A stretch of DNA of 7,522 nt, from assembly GCA_022353185.1 (NCBI GenBank), contig JAKRWB010000416.1:1-7522 (forward strand), in the 5' to 3' direction. Within the stretch, counting starts at the first letter, position 1. The number at the start of each line of letters is the position of its first letter. This DNA is from ANME-2 cluster archaeon (GTDB lineage: Archaea > Halobacteriota > Methanosarcinia > Methanosarcinales > Methanocomedenaceae). Position numbers and translations under genes: made by a program. The notes beneath the pieces were generated by a model. That model worked only from the letters and a program-made list of their open reading frames with translations. It had not been told where the DNA came from and searched no databases. Below, in pieces: positions 1-6,233 of the stretch.

Positions 1-308
<308 letters not shown>

Positions 309-391
309 TGTTAATCACACACATATTGGAAGTATTTCGTTATCGGAATTATTAGGGTTTTGGTATATTGTCCAATTAATTCCCGATAATG

Positions 392-401
392 TATTTATAT
401 A
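392..401 (-). promoter_or_regulatory. Candidate proximal 16S promoter (TATA box)
   Basis: The minus strand reads TATATAAATA, a good archaeal TATA box. A start about 26 bases downstream would be near 370, roughly 60 bases before mature 16S. Tandem promoters upstream of archaeal rRNA operons are known. This one may instead be just an AT-rich part of the leader. Confidence 0.35.
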
Positions 402-443
402 CACCACCGGTCAGAATTAACCGAACTGCCAATACTAACGTCG

Positions 444-465
444 GACGAGAAATTGCCTTCTCGTC
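444..465 (-). other. Perfect 8-bp hairpin in 16S leader
   Basis: GACGAGAA at 444-451 is the exact inverted complement of TTCTCGTC at 458-465, with a six-base loop. No T-run follows on either strand, so it is not an obvious terminator. It lies about 140 bases before the mature 16S end and would fold in the precursor RNA. The role is unknown; processing or anti-termination would be possible for an rRNA leader. Confidence 0.5.
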
Positions 466-729
466 TCCATTTATGATTGTGCCAAGGTCGGAGAGCAACC
501 CTTCACTTTCGGGACTATTCCCAAAATCCGGGTCGACGCCGGGTAATGACCTCGGCAATGAATATTAGGAGGTGATACATTGAATGCAACGAATATTGCA
601 TCCAGCGTCCATATGCGTTTTCACGCAGATTGTGGAATTTGATTATATGTTTCAGATAGTATTTAAGGTTGTTTACTACCAAGCCAAAACCGAGGTTTTA
701 TTTTCGGGTCGGCAACACATAATCACTCT

Positions 730-748
730 GAGCAGGGTGTTCCTGCCC
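730..748 (-). other. 7-bp hairpin near the predicted 5' end of the rRNA transcript
   Basis: GAGCAGG at 730-736 pairs with CCTGCCC at 742-748 (six Watson-Crick pairs and one G-T) around a five-base loop. It would sit within the first 30 bases of a transcript started from the TATA box at 780-786. Confidence 0.35.
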
Positions 749-779
749 ATTTGAGCGCTCCCTTCCATTGGTAGGTTGG

Positions 780-786
780 TATATAA
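780..786 (-). promoter_or_regulatory. Candidate main rRNA promoter (TATA box)
   Basis: The minus strand reads TTATATA, preceded by CAACAG. It lies just downstream of the T9 run at 825-833 that probably ends the cobamide operon and upstream of the structured leader, so its position fits the start of a separate rRNA transcript. Initiation would be expected near 757. The call rests on motif and position only. Confidence 0.45.
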
Positions 787-815
787 CTGTTGCGGTGATT
801 GGGATTCCAAAAGCC

Positions 816-839
816 TACAGTTTGAAAAAAAAACCTGTA
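816..839 (-). terminator. T-rich terminator of the cobamide operon
   Basis: On the minus strand a run of nine T residues (833-825) lies about 80 bases after the stop codon of the last operon gene. Archaeal transcription commonly ends at T-runs. The run is flanked by an inverted repeat: TACAG/CTGTA plus three A-T pairs, with one bulged base, arms 816-823 and 831-839. The T-run forms one arm and the loop. It separates the operon from the co-directional rRNA operon. Confidence 0.5.
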
Positions 840-914
840 TTATCACAAATCTAATAAATTGACATATACGATAAAACGCAAACCTTAGACTTGATCTACG
901 ACTCTACACCCCAT

Positions 915-1250
915 TTATATCTCTTCTAAGGGTGCGCCCATCTCTATCAACACCTCTCCAAACAGCAACTTTTCCATGACCTGGGCTACAAATCTGCGAC
1001 GTTGATGCATCTGTATGTCCTCGTTCATCCTCAATTCAGAATCGATCTGTACGCGCACCAGGGCAAACCGGACCATTTCCTCATCCTTAATCTCAATAGC
1101 ATTGAGTTCCTCAATGAGATACGGCAGACTATACGGGTCATCAATAGCCTTTGCCAGTAACAATATCTCCCCAGAAACACTGCCAGCATTAACGTCAGTC
1201 TGCCCCATAAGCAATCTGAGCGTATTCACAGAAACATTATCACTTAACAT
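915..1250 (-). CDS. Hypothetical protein, last gene of the cobamide operon
   Basis: I do not recognise this 111-residue protein. It starts with ATG six bases after the cobY stop, is the final gene of the operon, and has GGAAGGA upstream within the end of cobY. It is soluble by inspection: no signal peptide, no membrane segment, no cysteines and only one histidine. The composition suggests an all-helical fold, with acidic stretches (IEELNAIEIKDEE near residues 46-58) and a basic cluster HQRRRF near residues 82-87. No nucleotide-binding or metal-binding motif is visible. Its place suggests a link to cobamide assembly or to its neighbours, but this is inference from position only. The gene is credible because it has an ATG, a plausible ribosome site, no overlap problem and protein-like composition. 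Confidence 0.75.
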   Translation of the reverse strand: MLSDNVSVNTLRLLMGQTDVNAGSVSGEILLLAKAIDDPYSLPYLIEELNAIEIKDEEMVRFALVRVQIDSELRMNEDIQMHQRRRFVAQVMEKLLFGEVLIEMGAPLEEI

Positions 1251-1256
1251 CCAATA

Positions 1257-1865
1257 TCATTCCTTCCCCATCAATCTTGAGCATATCTCAAGATCCTCAA
1301 CCGTATTCACATTCACAGCAATCTTGTGATTGTTCAATATATAATTATAATCATCCTGCTCCTCATGTATATTATCCGCATCAAGTATGTTTATACCAGA
1401 AGGCACAATCAACTGTCCATCCTTGTTGAACACGGTATCCGGACGCAGTCCCTTGCTCCTGCATACCGACAGCAGGTTATAAACAGAAAGAGCAGGCTGA
1501 GGAACCTCATTGTATAATATTATCACCTCATCCAGCAGTTCAGGAGTTATCAGGGGCAGGTCGGCCATGACTATAAGCACCGGACCTCTGATACCGGCCT
1601 TTCTAATAGCATCCACCATATCAGACACATACCCATCTCCGGCGGTATTTATCACAATGACATCCCTGGCACAACCCTCAAGCCATTTTACAGTATCAGG
1701 GCCATTGTTGGATGCAGCAATATAGATATTTTCCACATATTTGGAACACTCAAGCGCATCCATGGCATATTCAATCAATTTCCTGCCATTGATCTCCAGT
1801 AAAGGCTTTTCAATGGGTAGCTTCATCCTGCTGCCCCGCCCTCCCGCCATCAATAGGGCATCCAA
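1257..1865 (-). CDS. cobY: Adenosylcobinamide-phosphate guanylyltransferase CobY
   Basis: CobY transfers GMP from GTP to adenosylcobinamide phosphate, giving AdoCbi-GDP. It is the archaeal replacement for the bacterial kinase/guanylyltransferase CobU. At 202 residues it has the family's usual length. The N-terminus carries the nucleotidyltransferase signature LLMAGGRGSRM (residues 4-14), followed by KPLLEINGRKLIEYA (20-34), typical of MobA/CobY-like enzymes. IVMADLPLITPELL (98-111) holds the metal-binding aspartate, D102. The start is TTG at 1865, preceded at 7 bases by GGGGGA; the first in-frame ATG (residue 6) would cut into the GTP-binding motif. It overlaps the end of cobS by 16 bases, which suggests translational coupling. 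Cytoplasmic. Confidence 0.93.
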   Translation of the reverse strand: MDALLMAGGRGSRMKLPIEKPLLEINGRKLIEYAMDALECSKYVENIYIAASNNGPDTVKWLEGCARDVIVINTAGDGYVSDMVDAIRKAGIRGPVLIVMADLPLITPELLDEVIILYNEVPQPALSVYNLLSVCRSKGLRPDTVFNKDGQLIVPSGINILDADNIHEEQDDYNYILNNHKIAVNVNTVEDLEICSRLMGKE

Positions 1866-2644
1866 ACGAGCAGTCCCCCTGCATAAAATAAGAAAATTGT
1901 AGCCAAAGCAGCCAGACGCCCCATCTCATGGGCAGTGCCAAGGCAATCCCCGTTAATACCACCAAAATGCCGGTTCGATACCACTACCACCCCAACCGAC
2001 GTTAAAATCCCCATTAACAAAGCACCAAGTCCTGCAACGCCAATTGCAGCCGTGCAAACCACTGCCGATATAAGCAGACTTATGGTAAACTGCTTCGGTC
2101 CTGTATAATCAGATATCATAGACCCCATTCCCTGGTACAAAGGTTTTCCAAACCTGGCCGCCGTAAGCATGGAATGCTTGGATATCACCTCGGCACTAAG
2201 CAACGCCATGCCCAGGCCAAACCACCAGAACCCATCGCCTTGCATATCCCCAATAGCCTGTATGACAACGAACAATGAAAGAACATAAAATATCACAAAT
2301 GCCACACCACCCGTACCCAGTGCCACGTCCTTCATCGCACTGACCTTCTTCTCAGCGCTCCCGTGGGCTGCAATGCCATCCCCAAAATCAGATATGGCAT
2401 CAAGATGGTGAAAACCTGTCAGTATATAGATAGATACAATTACAACCAATGCAATAATTCCGGGTTGGCCGGGTATCAGGACAGCCAGTAAGGTGGCCAC
2501 TGCAAGTAAAATAAGACCTATAATAATGCCTACAACACTTGACAGGTATGTGCGCTGCTGGAATTGTTCAAGCCTGTACGACCTGCCTGCGGGCAAAGTG
2601 GTCAGGAATCCAATAGCTCCCAGCAGTCCTTCCAGCAATTTCAA
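1850..2644 (-). CDS. cobS: Adenosylcobinamide-GDP ribazoletransferase (cobamide 5'-phosphate synthase) CobS
   Basis: CobS is an integral membrane enzyme that joins AdoCbi-GDP to alpha-ribazole-5'-phosphate, forming adenosylcobamide 5'-phosphate. The 264-residue length is normal. The family signature HHLDAISDFGDGIAAHGS (79-96) is present with aspartates D82, D86 and D89, as is the late motif GGINGDCLGTAHEM (228-241). N-terminal ALGFLT-type residues appear as GAIGFLTTLP (9-18). Several long hydrophobic segments (about 37-57, 62-78, 112-130, 187-224, 244-262) match a polytopic membrane protein. The start is TTG at 2644 within a TTGA overlap with the cobZ stop; the next in-frame ATG is far inside (residue 104). 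Its product is the substrate of the neighbouring CobZ. Confidence 0.94.
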   Translation of the reverse strand: MKLLEGLLGAIGFLTTLPAGRSYRLEQFQQRTYLSSVVGIIIGLILLAVATLLAVLIPGQPGIIALVVIVSIYILTGFHHLDAISDFGDGIAAHGSAEKKVSAMKDVALGTGGVAFVIFYVLSLFVVIQAIGDMQGDGFWWFGLGMALLSAEVISKHSMLTAARFGKPLYQGMGSMISDYTGPKQFTISLLISAVVCTAAIGVAGLGALLMGILTSVGVVVVSNRHFGGINGDCLGTAHEMGRLAALATIFLFYAGGLLVWMPY

Positions 2645-3171
2645 ATCCCGCCCCTGGTATACATACTGGAAGATACACCGCCAATAAGCCCGGCGACAAC
2701 ATCGTCCATGAACGGTCCCAGTTCCTTGATTACCCCGGGTTTGAGTTTATCGAATCTGACATACTCGAACATACCTTTGTGCCCGGCGATGTATGTGGAG
2801 ATACTCATACCCAGCACTTCGTCACATACAAGGAAGGTCAGGTCCCGCTCGTAAGAATCTTTACTCAGGTTTGGCAGCTCTCCAGCCTCACCTGCCCGCT
2901 CAAGCTGTACGCCCGCATAAATCAGGATGCACAGGTTAGGGTCACTAAGGGCAATATCCAGTTCACGTTTGAATACCTCTTCTGCCTGCTCTTTAGTCTC
3001 AATACCCGGATGAGGCACATACAATTCCATAGCAGCGGCCAACAGCAATTCCTCAGATAGCCCCATCTCTGACAATATATCCCTTATATCATACTCAAAT
3101 CGCAAATCTATCTGTGTCGACTTTTCACTTTTATCTGCTAATGGGCTGTCTGATAGTTTCGTGGTAATCAC
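2641..3171 (-). CDS. cobZ: Alpha-ribazole-/cobamide-5'-phosphate phosphatase CobZ (PgpA-like)
   Basis: In Methanosarcina mazei, cobZ encodes the non-homologous replacement for bacterial CobC phosphatase and removes the 5'-phosphate at the end of cobamide assembly. This 176-residue protein belongs to the same PgpA-like group. It has the C-terminal signature LGPFMDDVVAGLIGG (151-165) with the paired aspartates D156 and D157, a central AGHKGMFEYVRFDK (129-142) and CDEVLGMSIST (116-126). Unlike bacterial PgpA it has no clear membrane helices. The GTG start at 3171 is the first possible one after an in-frame stop (TAA at 3180-3178). GGAG overlaps that start, so the usual spacer is missing and translation may be coupled to cbiB, which ends 15 bases upstream. 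A phosphatidylglycerophosphatase role is the alternative, less likely in this operon. Confidence 0.88.
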   Translation of the reverse strand: MITTKLSDSPLADKSEKSTQIDLRFEYDIRDILSEMGLSEELLLAAAMELYVPHPGIETKEQAEEVFKRELDIALSDPNLCILIYAGVQLERAGEAGELPNLSKDSYERDLTFLVCDEVLGMSISTYIAGHKGMFEYVRFDKLKPGVIKELGPFMDDVVAGLIGGVSSSMYTRGGI

Positions 3172-3186
3172 TCCGGGTTATGCTCA

Positions 3187-4134
3187 TCATGTTAAGATGT
3201 TCACATGCAATAAATATAATACTCCCATGCCCCATCCAAACAGCAAAAGGGCAGCCGTACCCACTAACCTGACAGCCCGTTTGACATCTGCCGCCTCAGG
3301 CAGCCTGAACTCTTTACCAAGTACATAATGTCCTGGCTTTTCCAGTTTGACCCCCAGTGCCCCGGCCGCTGCAGCCATGGGCCAGCCTGAATTAGGTGAC
3401 GGGGTCAAGTTGTTATCACGTAAGCATATATTCACGGCATCTTTTGAGCTACCTGTAATCAGCGCGGCTGCACCTATGAGCAACAGGGACAACCTGGCAG
3501 GTATCCAGTTCAACATATCGTCCAACTTGGCTGATGGGCGTCCCAGTTCAATGAATTCCTTGTTCCTGTATCCCACCATGGAATCCAGGGTATTGACAGC
3601 CTTGTACGCCAGTGCGCCAGGCAATCCCAGTATTATATAGAACAATATCGGTGACAGGATGCCATCTACAAAGTTCTCTGAAATGGATTCAATCACTCCC
3701 GAAGCCACCTGATGTTCTTCCAGCTGGGTGGTGTCCCGGCTGACCAGCGCCCTGAGTGCTTCTTTTGCTTCATTAATATTACCAGAGTGCATCCGTTCCA
3801 TGATACCGCATGATGTGGTCAGCAACATCCTGATGGAAAAAGTGGATTTTAGGAAATATGCCATTACCAGCAATGCTGCCGTTTCATGAATTAGGGAAGC
3901 CCCCAGCATTATCAGAATTCCTGCCAGCAGTGACGCTCCCGTCATGACCACTACTATTAGGATTCCCAGGACACTGCGGTTTTGTACTGGCAGACCCTTA
4001 AGATACTTGATGCTGCGCCCCATCCAGACCACAGGATGTACAGCACCAGGTGGTTCCCCGAACAAAATATCCATAGCAAATGCCAAAAACAGCACTTCAA
4101 GACCAGGGGAAAAGACTGAGAGTAACATGTTCAC
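3187..4134 (-). CDS. cbiB: Adenosylcobinamide-phosphate synthase CbiB
   Basis: CbiB is a membrane protein that attaches (R)-1-aminopropan-2-ol phosphate, made by CobD, to adenosylcobyric acid, giving AdoCbi-phosphate. The 315-residue length is normal. Hallmarks include FAMDILFGEPPGAVHPVVWM (19-38), VSRDTTQLEEHQVASGVIES (130-149), ENFVDGILSPILFY near 152-165, and NTLDSMVGYRNKEF near 180-193. Hydrophobic segments occur at the N-terminus, around 55-95, near 155-175 and at the C-terminus. The start is GTG at 4134 in a GTGA overlap with the cobD stop; an ATG two codons later (4128) is a possible alternative. Direct overlap with cobD fits the sequential reactions of the two enzymes. Confidence 0.94.
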   Translation of the reverse strand: MNMLLSVFSPGLEVLFLAFAMDILFGEPPGAVHPVVWMGRSIKYLKGLPVQNRSVLGILIVVVMTGASLLAGILIMLGASLIHETAALLVMAYFLKSTFSIRMLLTTSCGIMERMHSGNINEAKEALRALVSRDTTQLEEHQVASGVIESISENFVDGILSPILFYIILGLPGALAYKAVNTLDSMVGYRNKEFIELGRPSAKLDDMLNWIPARLSLLLIGAAALITGSSKDAVNICLRDNNLTPSPNSGWPMAAAAGALGVKLEKPGHYVLGKEFRLPEAADVKRAVRLVGTAALLLFGWGMGVLYLLHVNILT

Positions 4135-5588
4135 AACAATAGTTCAATCACTTGTTTCCAGATATGCTTGAGGTCACCAGGTCTGTCTTCACATGCCATC
4201 AGTGCTTCAAGTATGGAATTTGCCACATCAGGCCGGTGGACCATATCACAGTCAGCACAACTCCAAACTTCCCCTCCGGTCCGCCGCTCTACCATATGTC
4301 CGCCAGTCCTCTCATCCAGACAAGGATAAAATGGACAAAAACAAAATGTGCAATCCTGACCCTCGAAATGGCATGGATAATATTCACAATTAGTCCTGCT
4401 TGCAATCGTACCCTGGTGTATCGCTTCATCAATATTCTTCTCGGCAAGTTCCCTGCCCCACTGGGCTACTGATTCACCAAGGGCATCTACCAGACGCTGG
4501 TTCTCTTCACGGGTCCGGACTGCCACCCTGATGTAATCATGCCCCATCCGCCTGAACGAAGCACAATCTCTTATCAGGATATCCTGATGCCGCATGCGCT
4601 CGGTGAGTTCTCCGGAATCCATTCCGAATTCCCGTATTTTTATTAATATGAAATTAGTGCTGCTCGTTACGGGATAAAATCCTCTGATGAGTGACAGCCG
4701 CTGGGCAAGCCAGATACGCTCCTTTTTTATCAACTGCCTTGTCCGCTCAAGATATGAGGGGTCCTTTGTATGGGTATCAAGTAACCATGAACCCACTATA
4801 TCCGGTATAGTCCCAACGTTCCAGGGAATCCGGATATTCTCCAACTTTGCTGCCACATCCCTGTGTGCAATCCCGTATCCTATCCTCATCCCGGGTATGG
4901 CAAATACCTTAGTCATCGACCGCATTACTATCACAAATGGATTGTTGTCCACCAGCCCTGCTATGCTCTGTGCAGGGTCTGATAATTCAATAAATGCTTC
5001 ATCCATCACCAGGAATGTCTCGTTTTGCTGGCATTTCTGTGCCAGTCTTGCCAGGTCTGACCCGGTAATAAGAGTGCCTGTGGGGTTATTTGGATTGCAG
5101 ATGAACACTGCCTTTGACCTTGAAAGCAATTCCTCATCGATTTCCCCATTACCCTGATATACTTCCCTATACTCAATATTTTCAGGTGTCGCTCCCATAA
5201 GTTTGATACTCAGTTCGTATTCACCAAAAGTGGGCTGGGGCAGCAGTACAATATCTCCATACTCCAGTATGGTCTCTGCTATGAGTCGGATAAGTTCAGA
5301 GGAACCGTTCGTCGGAATAATGTTTTCAGGTTTTACACCTGCAAAGGCGGCTGCAGAGTTTTTAAATTTTACATATCGGTTATCAGGATAATTATCAATA
5401 ATTTCCAGTGCTTTACCAATAATCTCCCTGATTGTATCTATCTCATAAGGGCCCATTGGGTTGAGATTGGCACTGAAATCCAATAATTCATGTCCGCTGA
5501 GTTCAATATTTTCCGCTACCTTGCCCCCATGGATACAGGGATTGATATAAACAACGGACTTTCTTATGAAACCGTCAATATTACTCAC
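4131..5588 (-). CDS. cobD: L-threonine-O-3-phosphate decarboxylase CobD with C-terminal cysteine-rich domain
   Basis: This is a class-I (aspartate aminotransferase fold) PLP enzyme that makes (R)-1-aminopropan-2-ol phosphate for the nucleotide loop. Residues 17-375 form the decarboxylase: IHGGKV (19-24), LLDFSANLNPMGP (35-47), TNGSSELI (93-100), CNPNNPTG (164-171), VMDEAFI (194-200) and RSMTKVFAIPGMRIGYG (223-239) with PLP lysine K227. Residues about 398-455 form an extra domain with cysteines 401, 406, 413, 416, 418, 423, 444 and 447 and nearby H407 and H451, likely binding metal or an Fe-S cluster. At 485 residues the protein is over 100 longer than bacterial CobD. The M. mazei homologue (MM2060) was reported to act as both threonine kinase and decarboxylase, so the same is inferred here. 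The start is GTG at 5588; the next ATG (residue 45) would remove a conserved block. First gene of the operon. Confidence 0.93.
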   Translation of the reverse strand: MSNIDGFIRKSVVYINPCIHGGKVAENIELSGHELLDFSANLNPMGPYEIDTIREIIGKALEIIDNYPDNRYVKFKNSAAAFAGVKPENIIPTNGSSELIRLIAETILEYGDIVLLPQPTFGEYELSIKLMGATPENIEYREVYQGNGEIDEELLSRSKAVFICNPNNPTGTLITGSDLARLAQKCQQNETFLVMDEAFIELSDPAQSIAGLVDNNPFVIVMRSMTKVFAIPGMRIGYGIAHRDVAAKLENIRIPWNVGTIPDIVGSWLLDTHTKDPSYLERTRQLIKKERIWLAQRLSLIRGFYPVTSSTNFILIKIREFGMDSGELTERMRHQDILIRDCASFRRMGHDYIRVAVRTREENQRLVDALGESVAQWGRELAEKNIDEAIHQGTIASRTNCEYYPCHFEGQDCTFCFCPFYPCLDERTGGHMVERRTGGEVWSCADCDMVHRPDVANSILEALMACEDRPGDLKHIWKQVIELLL

Positions 5589-5595
5589 ACGTGTG
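5586..5595. promoter_or_regulatory. 10-bp palindrome across the cobD start codon
   Basis: CACACGTGTG is a perfect 10-bp palindrome that includes the GTG start of cobD (5588-5586). It lies about 20-30 bases downstream of the predicted transcription start, where a bound repressor could block the operon. No regulator is identified, and it may be chance. Confidence 0.3.
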
Positions 5596-5608
5596 CAATT
5601 GTGGGACT

Positions 5609-5670
5609 ATACTCATAACTATTTCGCATTCAAGTTAGATATATAAACAATTCTATTCATACATACTCAT
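5609..5670. repeat. 8-bp direct repeat flanking the cobD TATA box
   Basis: ATACTCAT occurs at 5609-5616 and again at 5663-5670. The copies lie on either side of the cobD TATA box and the second lies between the two divergent TATA boxes. Such an arrangement would suit a shared regulator, but an 8-bp repeat in AT-rich DNA can be accidental. Confidence 0.25.
5639..5647 (-). promoter_or_regulatory. Promoter of the cobamide operon (TATA box)
   Basis: The minus strand reads TTTATATAT, a near-consensus archaeal TATA box. Transcription would start near 5617, leaving a leader of about 30 bases before the cobD GTG. No Shine-Dalgarno sequence is evident before that GTG. No cobalamin riboswitch can be recognised, and the leader is too short for one. 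Confidence 0.65.
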
Positions 5671-5691
5671 TATTTTTACTGAAATGGAAAG

Positions 5692-5701
5692 ATATTTATA
5701 T
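5692..5701 (+). promoter_or_regulatory. Promoter of the DUF1699 gene (TATA box)
   Basis: ATATTTATAT is preceded by a purine-rich GGAAAG resembling a BRE element. Transcription would start near 5723, about 37 bases before the ATG at 5760. This excludes the upstream in-frame ATG at 5700, which lies inside the TATA box. Confidence 0.65.
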
Positions 5702-5746
5702 GGTACAGTCAATATCTATATTTGGGAGTCATAATTTAGATATGAC

Positions 5747-5750
5747 GGAG
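5747..5750 (+). promoter_or_regulatory. Ribosome binding site deciding the DUF1699 start
   Basis: GGAG lies nine bases before the ATG at 5760. The alternative ATGs at 5700 and 5742 lack such a site; the latter overlaps it. Confidence 0.6.
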
Positions 5751-5759
5751 TTGATTAAC

Positions 5760-6155
5760 ATGAAAATTCGAGTTGTAAGTTCTAAAGATGAAATTGATTC
5801 GCTGGGGTCTGATGAAGAAATTATTCACCTGGCATTTAGGCCGTCGAACAAAGATATATTTTCTCTTGTAAAAGCATGTCCTGGGGTAAGAGCCATACAC
5901 ATACCAAATTCATATAAGAAAACTGTCTCAAAGTCAATCAGAATGTTTCTAGAAATGCAGAACATAAAGCTGCTGGAAGGGGACGTGTGGGGACACCGAA
6001 AGGACATTAATGAATACTACGAAATTAAAAAGAGCGTGATTGACAGGATAAACGAACTGAAGAGTGGAGGAGCGTCAGAAAAAGACATTCTTAAAAAGAT
6101 GATGAAAGAAACGCGCCTGAGTCCCGACCTTCTGGAGTTCATGCTGAAAGCATAA
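5760..6155 (+). CDS. DUF1699 family protein
   Basis: A 131-residue protein of the DUF1699 family, which is archaeal, strongly conserved and without a known function. Conserved-looking blocks are MKIRVVSS (1-8), HLAFRPSNKDIF (23-34), IPNSYKKTVSKSI (48-60) and LLEGDVWGHRKDINEYYEI (71-89). It is soluble, alpha/beta at the N-terminus and charged and helical at the C-terminus. Beginning at the ATG at 5760 gives the family-like MKIRVVSS N-terminus and a good ribosome site; a 20-codon extension upstream is open but would start within the TATA box. The gene is divergent from the cobamide operon across a 171-base region and ends 14 bases before the tRNA fragment. Similarity to the family is recalled from sequence pattern. 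Any role in cobamide biology or regulation is speculative. Confidence 0.9.
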   Translation: MKIRVVSSKDEIDSLGSDEEIIHLAFRPSNKDIFSLVKACPGVRAIHIPNSYKKTVSKSIRMFLEMQNIKLLEGDVWGHRKDINEYYEIKKSVIDRINELKSGGASEKDILKKMMKETRLSPDLLEFMLKA

Positions 6156-6168
6156 ATTGGGCAAAATA

Positions 6169-6205
6169 TGGCGGACTCGCCGCGATTCGAACACGGGTCA
6201 GCGGG
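6169..6205 (-). pseudogene. Orphan 3' end of a tRNA gene (tRNA-Arg-like)
   Basis: On the minus strand the sequence reads as the last part of a tRNA: T-stem CCGTG, T-loop TTCGAAT, T-stem CGCGG (five pairs, one G-T), acceptor strand CGAGTCC, discriminator G and an encoded CCA. The acceptor strand and discriminator resemble archaeal tRNA-Arg. The matching 5' acceptor strand (GGACTCG), D-arm and anticodon arm are absent in the next 190 bases upstream. A tRNA 3' end alone is the classic scar of integrase-mediated insertion at a tRNA gene, with the element on the side away from CCA (to the right). IS-associated deletion of the 5' part is the alternative. It cannot give a working tRNA by itself. The upper boundary is approximate. 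Confidence 0.75.
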
Positions 6206-6233
6206 CATCTTCACTTTTCGCTATATTGACGAA

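Larger units (their letters stand above)
309..757 (-). other. 16S rRNA 5' leader (pre-rRNA, no protein gene)
   Basis: About 450 bases lie between the mature 16S 5' end and the predicted start from the upstream rRNA promoter. I see no convincing protein gene. The region holds hairpins at 444-465, 614-627, 585-600 and 730-748 and a second TATA-like box at 392-401. In archaea the leader normally pairs with the 16S 3' trailer to form a bulge-helix-bulge processing stem, but the trailer is outside the window, so the processing site cannot be assigned. On the rRNA strand the sequence ATCACCTCCT at 576-567 matches the conserved 3' tail of 16S rRNA. The upstream limit is inferred from the TATA box at 780-786. 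Confidence 0.55.

Noticed and set aside
376..558. A 60-residue minus-strand open frame directly upstream of 16S
   Set aside because: It lies within the 16S leader, has no ribosome site, and its composition looks random.
584..754. A 56-codon plus-strand frame with a perfect AGGAGGTGAT site 7 bases upstream of its ATG, and a 20-codon frame from the TTG at 580
   Set aside because: It lies antisense to the predicted rRNA leader, has no clear plus-strand TATA box at the right distance, and the predicted protein has no recognisable features. The ribosome-site match is kept as a finding, but the gene is not called.
1015..5391. Plus-strand open frames of 60-156 codons opposite the cobamide operon
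   Set aside because: All are antisense shadows of well-supported minus-strand genes, with no family resemblance of their own.
5700..5759. Longer DUF1699 version starting at 5700
   Set aside because: The ATG at 5700 sits in the TATA box, upstream of the expected transcription start, and the extra 20 residues precede the family-like MKIRVVSS beginning.
5589..5759. Cobalamin riboswitch ahead of the cobamide operon
   Set aside because: The predicted leader is only about 30 bases and no B12-box-like sequence is visible; known cobalamin riboswitches are bacterial.
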